From Bacillus_BU sp051233475 (GTDB taxonomy: Bacteria > Bacillota > Bacilli > Bacillales > Cytobacillaceae), in assembly GCF_051233475.1 (NCBI RefSeq), contig NZ_JBKFGH010000036.1:21603-85602 (forward strand): a stretch of 64,000 bases of DNA, in the 5' to 3' direction. The notes beneath the pieces are model-generated. The model did no database searches. It was given only the letters and a program-made list of their open reading frames with translations, and was not told the DNA's origin. Both the position numbers and the translations under genes were made by a program. Positions 58,698 to 64,000 of this stretch are shown here, one piece after another (position 1 is the stretch's first letter; each line of letters starts with the position of its first letter).

Positions 58698-61600
58698 ATG
58701 TTGATGAACGCTTGGACAAAAGACATCATTGAAGAAGTACTAGATGGCACATGGTTTATTGAACCTTCTTTGGATTGGTATGCAACCAATGTAGGGGTCG
58801 TACAAAATCATTGCCAAAGAGAGAGAACGTTGTTTATAGCGATTGATAAGGAAACCTGGTTAGCTGGAACAGGAAATAAAGGTCATTATGCAGTTTGGGA
58901 AGATACCCATGAATTAATCCACCAGTTTACCACCAATATTTGTGGAGTAATCTGTCAGCGCCCGATTGAAAACTTGCCTCCTCATATTCCTCAGTTTTTA
59001 GTAAAAAACTCATACTCCGTGATAAAACAATTAGCGCTCAAAGCGAGACAGAAAACCCGCGCCAAAGTAATTGCTGTTACTGGAGTTGTCGGTAAAACCT
59101 CTACCACTAATATGATTGGCCATATCCTCGAGACTAACCATCAAGTTGAAAAAACCCTAGGTAATCACAACTCAAGAACAGGTGTTGCGCTAACTCTTGC
59201 AAGAAGTATCACAGATCCGGATTTTATTGTAATTGAAACGGCGTTGTCTGCTCTTTGGATGAAAAGCGGGAGCATCTCTTTGTTATCAAGGCCCCACATT
59301 GTTGTCATCACAGAGGTATCGTTAGGTCAGACAAATAACGATGTAAAAACAGCTAAAGATACAGCTATCATGAAAGCCAAAATAGCTCAAGGAATTGAAG
59401 TCAATGGCATAGCGGTTATCAACCGCGATATGAACGAATATGAACTTGTAAAAAATGAGGTTGAGAAATACGGTGCTACCGTTGTCAGCTATGGATTTCA
59501 CAAAGACGCCGACAATCAAATCATTGACCATACATACACGAGTGAAGGATCCAGAATTACTGCTAAAATAAATGGGGAAATCGTTCACTATTATCTGCCT
59601 CTCTTAGGAAGAGGCATGGCTCAAAATTCACTGGCTGCCTTAACAGTGGCGGACCTCCTTGGCTTAACTATAGAAACGACCTCTCATGCGCTACTTACTT
59701 TTCCCAAGAAGCCGAAAGTATTAGACTTAAAAACATTAACGGTCGGAAAGATTCCGATCCATGTGTTAGATGATAGCTACAATGCGGAAGTTTCCTCTGT
59801 GAAGTCTGCTGTTGAAGTATACCAGCAGCTCGCTCCCTCATACTCCGGAAGGAAAATTGCTCTGCTCGGGGCAATCGTAAACTTAAAAGAAAATAGTGAA
59901 TGGGTTCACCGTGAGCTGGGAGAATGGTTTGCTTCACAAGATTTTGATAAAGTCTTTGCTCATGGTCATGATATGAAATACTTCATGGAGAATATTTCAG
60001 CAGAACAAATTGGCGGCGTATATTTAGATGCAAAATCATGCGCTGAAGCTTTAAGGAATTACATACAGAAGGATGATTTTCTTTTGTTTAAAGGTTCGCA
60101 AAGAGGGTCCGATTTTGGACAAACTCTCGATAAGCTCCAAACTCATTCTTTTGAAAAAATAGATCCACTTTCCTTTCATGCGAAAGCTATCAATTTAACG
60201 AATGGTGAGCTGCTTTTTGAAGCTGGTTCGTCATCTGTTAAGCAACATTTCGGTTTAGGCCATGTTCTCTTTTTAACTTCCTTGCTCCGTAAAATAAGTC
60301 TGAAAAAGCTTGTTTTAACGGATAAAGTGACGATTAGTAATAAAACCGCAGCAGAATCAAAAGGGGATCAGGAATTTCACCTTAAAGGAGGAGAAACTGT
60401 ATCCGTTTTGAAGCTTCTTCACGGGTTTATTTTTAAAAATTCACCTTCAGCAATCTTAGCTCTAGCAGATTTTCTGGATTCTGAAAGAGTTGAAGCATTA
60501 CGGGCGATTCGCCAGAAGGTCCAACAACTAGATTTAAAGAAAGAGGTGGCGATTAACGTCACCGGCAGAGTATTAAAGAAAAAGCCCCAAGCTTATGATT
60601 TGAATGATCTCATCAAAGTGGGACAAGATTTGTTTAGCCTTTCATTTGAAGAGTTAAAGTATCTATCTAGCCCATTTTTTGAATTTCGTGATCGAGTGAT
60701 CGACCACAAGAGCGTTTTACTTTCAAACGGCAAGGCTTATGCTGCCTACATGTTTGGGGAAAATCACAGTGAAGGTTTAGTATTAACCTTTATCAATCAA
60801 AAGCCGGTCATGCTCGCGATCACAGGGGCGCGAGATGAATTTCATCGCGATTTTGTGTTAACAAATCTGATCGATCGAATCCAAAACAAAGAAAAAGGTC
60901 AAACGGATTTGACCGCTGCAAAGGAAATTATCCAATCGCAAAAAGAAGAGGTTACTATAAACCTTCTTGGAGATACCTATTTTGGTGAAGATTACACCCG
61001 AAAAAGAACTAAGCAAGGCAAAGAGGATGCATTGACCAAGTTTGGTTATGATTACTCCTTTCAAAAGCTTGCGCCACTTTTTTTAAACGGTGATGTTAAT
61101 ATCGTCAATTTTGAAGCTGTTTGTATCGAATCAGGAACTCGTTCGCCCTATGAAGGAATCAAGCCTTACTTGTTATGGGCAGAAGGGGAGCCCTCGATTA
61201 AAGCTTTAAAAGCAGTTAATGTCCATGCAGTCTCGTTAGGAAACAATCATGCAATGGATTATGAGGAAGCGGGTCTATTGACAACATTAGCAGCCTTTCT
61301 GAAAGAAAATGTGACAACCTTTGGGGCGGGGAGAAACGCAGATGAGGCTGGTCAACCGTTAAAAGTTAGCATTCACGATTCATCAGTTTATATTTTTAAT
61401 GCGTATTGGTTTAGAAAAACTGCCTATCGTTCGTTTGAGAGTTATGCTTGTGGAGATAAATCTGGTGTAGCTAGTTTGAGTGGGGACATTCTTGACCGAA
61501 TTAAAGCAATCAAGCAGAAAGAGCCAAACAGTTTTATTGTGGTTCAGCCTCATTGGGGTGTGGATTTTTTAAAAACCAATCCGTTGCAGCGAAAATATGC

Positions 61601-61979
61601 CGAACAATTAATCGATGCCGGTTGTGACCTGATAGTAGGACACGGCCCTCACACCCTGCAAGAAATTCGTAAATATAAAGGAAAATGGATCATTTTTAGT
61701 GTCGGAAATGGTGTGTTCAATAGCAATGGAGAGTATGCAAAGTATAATGCACCCCCATATGGATTTTTGACACAATTAATCGTGAATCGAAAGGCTGGAA
61801 TTTCTGTAAAACTATTTCCGTTTTTCGCCAACAATTTAAAAACGTTCTGGCAACCTCATTTTGTTGATGATCATCAATTTTTAGAGGTTCAAAAATTCCT
61901 CGAACAAGAAAAATCTGATATAGAAGAAATGTCTATTTTGGACAATGAATTTGGGAAACACTTTACTTTTGAATGCTAG
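58698..61979 (+). CDS. Three-part fusion: Mur ligase, S11-peptidase-like and CapA domains
   Basis: A 1093-residue cytoplasmic-looking protein without a signal peptide. Part 1 (about 30-490) is a MurF-like ligase with the ATP loop VIAVTGVVGKTSTTN, HNSRTGVALTLA, VIETALSALWMKSG and VLDDSYNAEVSSVKSAVEVY. Part 2 (about 490-730) resembles D-Ala-D-Ala carboxypeptidases of family S11: an SxxK-like SSVK, KVTISNKTAAESKGDQEFHL, LKGGETVSVLKLLHGFIFKN. Its SxN motif is SPS and no clear KTG is present, so it may be inactive. Part 3 (about 750-1093) is a CapA/PgsA phosphoesterase-like domain with LLGDTYFGED, VNFEAVC, LGNNHAMDYEEAG, PHWGVDF and IVGHGPHTLQ. Ligase plus CapA recalls poly-gamma-glutamate synthesis (PgsB, PgsA), but the product is unknown. 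ATG start with AGGTGG upstream. Confidence 0.82.
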   Translation: MLMNAWTKDIIEEVLDGTWFIEPSLDWYATNVGVVQNHCQRERTLFIAIDKETWLAGTGNKGHYAVWEDTHELIHQFTTNICGVICQRPIENLPPHIPQFLVKNSYSVIKQLALKARQKTRAKVIAVTGVVGKTSTTNMIGHILETNHQVEKTLGNHNSRTGVALTLARSITDPDFIVIETALSALWMKSGSISLLSRPHIVVITEVSLGQTNNDVKTAKDTAIMKAKIAQGIEVNGIAVINRDMNEYELVKNEVEKYGATVVSYGFHKDADNQIIDHTYTSEGSRITAKINGEIVHYYLPLLGRGMAQNSLAALTVADLLGLTIETTSHALLTFPKKPKVLDLKTLTVGKIPIHVLDDSYNAEVSSVKSAVEVYQQLAPSYSGRKIALLGAIVNLKENSEWVHRELGEWFASQDFDKVFAHGHDMKYFMENISAEQIGGVYLDAKSCAEALRNYIQKDDFLLFKGSQRGSDFGQTLDKLQTHSFEKIDPLSFHAKAINLTNGELLFEAGSSSVKQHFGLGHVLFLTSLLRKISLKKLVLTDKVTISNKTAAESKGDQEFHLKGGETVSVLKLLHGFIFKNSPSAILALADFLDSERVEALRAIRQKVQQLDLKKEVAINVTGRVLKKKPQAYDLNDLIKVGQDLFSLSFEELKYLSSPFFEFRDRVIDHKSVLLSNGKAYAAYMFGENHSEGLVLTFINQKPVMLAITGARDEFHRDFVLTNLIDRIQNKEKGQTDLTAAKEIIQSQKEEVTINLLGDTYFGEDYTRKRTKQGKEDALTKFGYDYSFQKLAPLFLNGDVNIVNFEAVCIESGTRSPYEGIKPYLLWAEGEPSIKALKAVNVHAVSLGNNHAMDYEEAGLLTTLAAFLKENVTTFGAGRNADEAGQPLKVSIHDSSVYIFNAYWFRKTAYRSFESYACGDKSGVASLSGDILDRIKAIKQKEPNSFIVVQPHWGVDFLKTNPLQRKYAEQLIDAGCDLIVGHGPHTLQEIRKYKGKWIIFSVGNGVFNSNGEYAKYNAPPYGFLTQLIVNRKAGISVKLFPFFANNLKTFWQPHFVDDHQFLEVQKFLEQEKSDIEEMSILDNEFGKHFTFEC

Positions 61980-61989
61980 TTTACGCAAG

Positions 61990-62034
61990 GGCAGCCGGTG
62001 TTTATTTTGTCAAAAAATTTTTGGCTGCCTTTTA
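61990..62034 (+). terminator. Terminator after the Mur/CapA fusion gene
   Basis: GGCAGCC pairs with GGCTGCC around a long AT-rich loop, followed by TTTT. Confidence 0.7.
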
Positions 62035-62052
62035 AATTTAGGATCGGTTATA

Positions 62053-62225
62053 GTTGGCTGTTGATTTCCGTTCCAGGTGCTCGCTTTCCGCGGGGGAGTC
62101 CGGGAGCCTCCTCGGCGCTATAGCGCCTGTGGGGTCTCCCGTGACACCTTCTCCCGCAGGAGTCTCGCACCTTCCTCTCCAATCAACAGTGTGCTCAAAA
62201 TCAACATTGTTCTTTAACACAGCTT
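62053..62225 (+). repeat. Palindromic intergenic repeat, copy B
   Basis: Same element and orientation as copy A at 34005-34175, differing at only a few positions, including CTATAGCGCC in place of CATAGCGCC. It ends about 25 bases before the comFA start, so it occupies the comFA leader. Confidence 0.9.
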
Positions 62226-62250
62226 AAATATAAAAAAGAGGTGATCCGTT

Positions 62251-63789
62251 TTGTATCCAAATCAAGCAAATTCTTTTAAAGAGGAGCCTTTTCCTGAATA
62301 CACTTTTCCATCCTCACAGAGTCAAACCCAACATCCCTTAAACCCCGAATTTCCCTTCAACATCAACCTTCAAAAAATGACCTCTGGAAAACAACTGCTT
62401 TTTGAAGACCTGCCTTTCTCGATAGCAGAAATTCACAGTCATTATCAAAACGGGTATATTGCTTATCGCCGCGGTCTTGAAGACAATGGCAGATCGCCTT
62501 GTTGTATTCGTTGTGGCAATGATGATCCATCTTGGTTTGGGCAATTTCCGTGTGCGAGATGCGGAAAGAATTGTTCATACTGTCGCAAATGCATCATGAT
62601 GGGACGGATCAGCTCATGTACGTCATTAATAAGTTGGTGTGGACCGGAACCGGAGATGAGGAATGAGTTAACATTTTTAGAGAAGCCAGGACAAGATTCA
62701 AGGTCTACGAAAGCAACTTTATTAGCCTGGACGGGAAAACTCTCGAAAGGTCAAATAAAGGCTTCTAACCAAGTCGTGGAGACGGTTGCTATGAAGCAGA
62801 AGGCTGAGCTGCTGGTTTGGGCCGTGTGCGGCGCAGGCAAGACCGAGGTGCTATTTACAGGAATCGAACAGGCCCTGCTACAAGGCCAACGAGTTTGCAT
62901 TGCTACCCCAAGAACCGATGTCGTCCTCGAACTCACGCCGCGTCTGAAAGCGGCCTTTCCAACCATCCCAATTGCTTCACTATACGGCGGCAGCCCGGAA
63001 CGCCATCTGTTTGCACCGTTAACCATCTCCACCACACATCAGCTCCTCCGTTTCTATCAAGCCTTTGATACGATCATTGTCGATGAAGTGGATGCATTTC
63101 CCTATTCTGCAGACGAAACCCTTCAGCATGCCGTAAACCAGGCGAGAAAGCCCGCCTCCACACTGATTTACCTTACCGCAACCCCAAATAAAAAATGGCA
63201 AAAACAATGTCGCCAAGGAAGTCTGCCCTTTGTCACAATTCCAGCCCGCTATCACCGCCATCCACTTCCAGTACCCGAGTTCGCCTGGTGTGGGAATTGG
63301 AACAAGCAGTTAAGAACAAAGAAAACTTTCCCTGTAAATGTATTGAAGTGGTTGGAAAAACGATTGAAAGAAGAGAAGCAAGCGCTGTTATTTCTTCCAA
63401 AAATAGAACTAATCTCAGAAATACTTCCGCTTTTAAAGACTAAATTTCCGAACAAAGAGATGGAAGGTGTCCATGCGGAAGATCCGGCCCGAAAGGAGAA
63501 GGTTTTGCGGATGCGGAATCGTGAAATCTCTATTTTATTAACAACAACCATCCTTGAAAGAGGTGTTACATTTCCGAATATCGATGTGGCTGTTTTAGGT
63601 GCAGAAGATCGAATCTTCACCGAAAGTGCCCTCGTGCAAATTGCCGGTCGAGTCGGTAGAAGTGCTGACTTTCCAAGCGGGAATATTACCTTTTTTCATT
63701 TTGGAAAAACAGAGGCGATGGTCAGAGCCCGGCAGCAGATTATTGAGATGAATAAAGAAGCGCGTCAGGCAGGTCTGGTGGATTATTAA
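62251..63789 (+). CDS. comFA: Competence helicase ComFA
   Basis: A superfamily-2 helicase-like ATPase of 512 residues needed for DNA uptake in transformation, acting at the inner membrane face. A four-cysteine zinc module (CCIRCGNDD, CARCGKNCSYCRKC; about 85-118) precedes the motor. Motor motifs are VCGAGKTEVLF (Walker A), ATPRTDVVLEL, IVDEVDAFPY (DEVD box), YLTATPNKKW, HAEDPARKEKVLRMRNREI, TTTILERGVTFP and QIAGRVGRS. The start is TTG with AAAGAGGTGAT upstream, just after repeat copy B. comFB and comFC, its usual followers, would lie after it but are not within the remaining 200 bases. Confidence 0.95.
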   Translation: MYPNQANSFKEEPFPEYTFPSSQSQTQHPLNPEFPFNINLQKMTSGKQLLFEDLPFSIAEIHSHYQNGYIAYRRGLEDNGRSPCCIRCGNDDPSWFGQFPCARCGKNCSYCRKCIMMGRISSCTSLISWCGPEPEMRNELTFLEKPGQDSRSTKATLLAWTGKLSKGQIKASNQVVETVAMKQKAELLVWAVCGAGKTEVLFTGIEQALLQGQRVCIATPRTDVVLELTPRLKAAFPTIPIASLYGGSPERHLFAPLTISTTHQLLRFYQAFDTIIVDEVDAFPYSADETLQHAVNQARKPASTLIYLTATPNKKWQKQCRQGSLPFVTIPARYHRHPLPVPEFAWCGNWNKQLRTKKTFPVNVLKWLEKRLKEEKQALLFLPKIELISEILPLLKTKFPNKEMEGVHAEDPARKEKVLRMRNREISILLTTTILERGVTFPNIDVAVLGAEDRIFTESALVQIAGRVGRSADFPSGNITFFHFGKTEAMVRARQQIIEMNKEARQAGLVDY

Positions 63790-63796
63790 TGAATAG

Positions 63797-63909
63797 GCTG
63801 TTTTAAAGAACAATGTTGATTTTGAGTACTCTGTTGATTGAAGCGGAAGGTGCGAGACTCCTGCGGGAGAAGGTGTCACGGGAGACCCCGCAGGCGCTAT
63901 GGCGCCGAG
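63797..63909 (-). repeat. Palindromic intergenic repeat, copy C (truncated)
   Basis: The same element as copies A and B but inverted, starting about 8 bases after comFA. It breaks off at GCGCCGAG in the centre, followed by unrelated sequence. In the last 90 bases of the window only an inverted pair TAATTTGGT/ACCAAATTA is seen. Confidence 0.85.
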
Positions 63910-64000
63910 TTATCATGAACGAAACTAGCTCCTTACTCGTAAAATCGTAGGTTAATTTGGTAAGAATGTTTATTGTTGAAAAACAAAAAACCAAATTAGA

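Noticed and set aside
1..64000. tRNA, rRNA or prophage integrase sites at the island borders
   Set aside because: No tRNA-like cloverleaf, rRNA segment or integrase frame was seen, so the mode of entry of the T7SS island remains open.

Overview
The window is chromosomal DNA from an AT-rich, Gram-positive, endospore-forming member of the Bacillaceae. Evidence: strong GGAGG-type ribosome sites with many TTG and GTG starts, an Sda sporulation checkpoint gene, ComFA, DegU, wall teichoic acid linkage genes, and a gene order (tagO, LCP, yvyE, degU, degV, comFA) that matches the Bacillus subtilis tagO-tagV-yvyE-degSU-yviA-comF region as I remember it. A Neobacillus/Cytobacillus-like genome is plausible, but the species cannot be fixed from sequence alone. 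Layout, left part (1-32 kb): a cell-envelope region. It holds a VanZ-like protein, galactokinase, a large secreted Ig-repeat protein with five 91-residue repeats of unknown type, a decayed IS1182-type transposase, UDP-GlcNAc 2-epimerase (mnaA), a secreted amidase with six C-terminal repeats, an acyltransferase, galU with a decayed second galU copy, a YfhO/CsbB/GtcA set for teichoic acid glycosylation, a 1.8-k-residue autolysin with twelve PA14 modules and a glucosaminidase domain, a small unknown 50-residue protein, a BcsA-like glycosyltransferase, a polytopic GT-C-like protein, tagA, two TagO paralogues, an LCP ligase and yvyE. Together these make, decorate, attach and remodel wall polymers. 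Middle part (33-57.5 kb): degU is present but degS is not; its place holds about 680 bp without a convincing gene. A type VII secretion (T7SS) locus of about 23 kb then sits between degU and degV. It encodes EssC, EsaB/YukD, two WXG100 proteins, a DUF6382-like/FHA protein, a PP2C phosphatase, a membrane Ser/Thr kinase with an outer TPR region, a small membrane protein with four ETxLL threonine motifs, and a 1655-residue Ig-repeat protein anchored at both ends. EsaA, EssA and EssB were not recognised. Downstream is an effector module: a small WXG-like protein, a 385-residue putative pore-forming effector with a glycine zipper, and four copies of one polytopic membrane protein interleaved with small cytosolic proteins. 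This resembles the TspA/TsaI arrangement of toxin with multicopy membrane immunity proteins. Two minisatellites (52-bp and 54-bp units) whose units can each fold into hairpins lie inside and just after the locus. Right part (56.9-64 kb): sda, degV, a three-part Mur ligase/S11-like/CapA fusion protein, and comFA. Three copies of a roughly 170-bp imperfect-palindrome repeat lie upstream of essC, upstream of comFA and, truncated and inverted, after comFA. The most interesting candidate system is the T7SS with its own kinase/phosphatase/FHA switch plus the toxin and multi-immunity array, placed directly downstream of degU. All functional statements rest on reading motifs by eye; no database search was possible.
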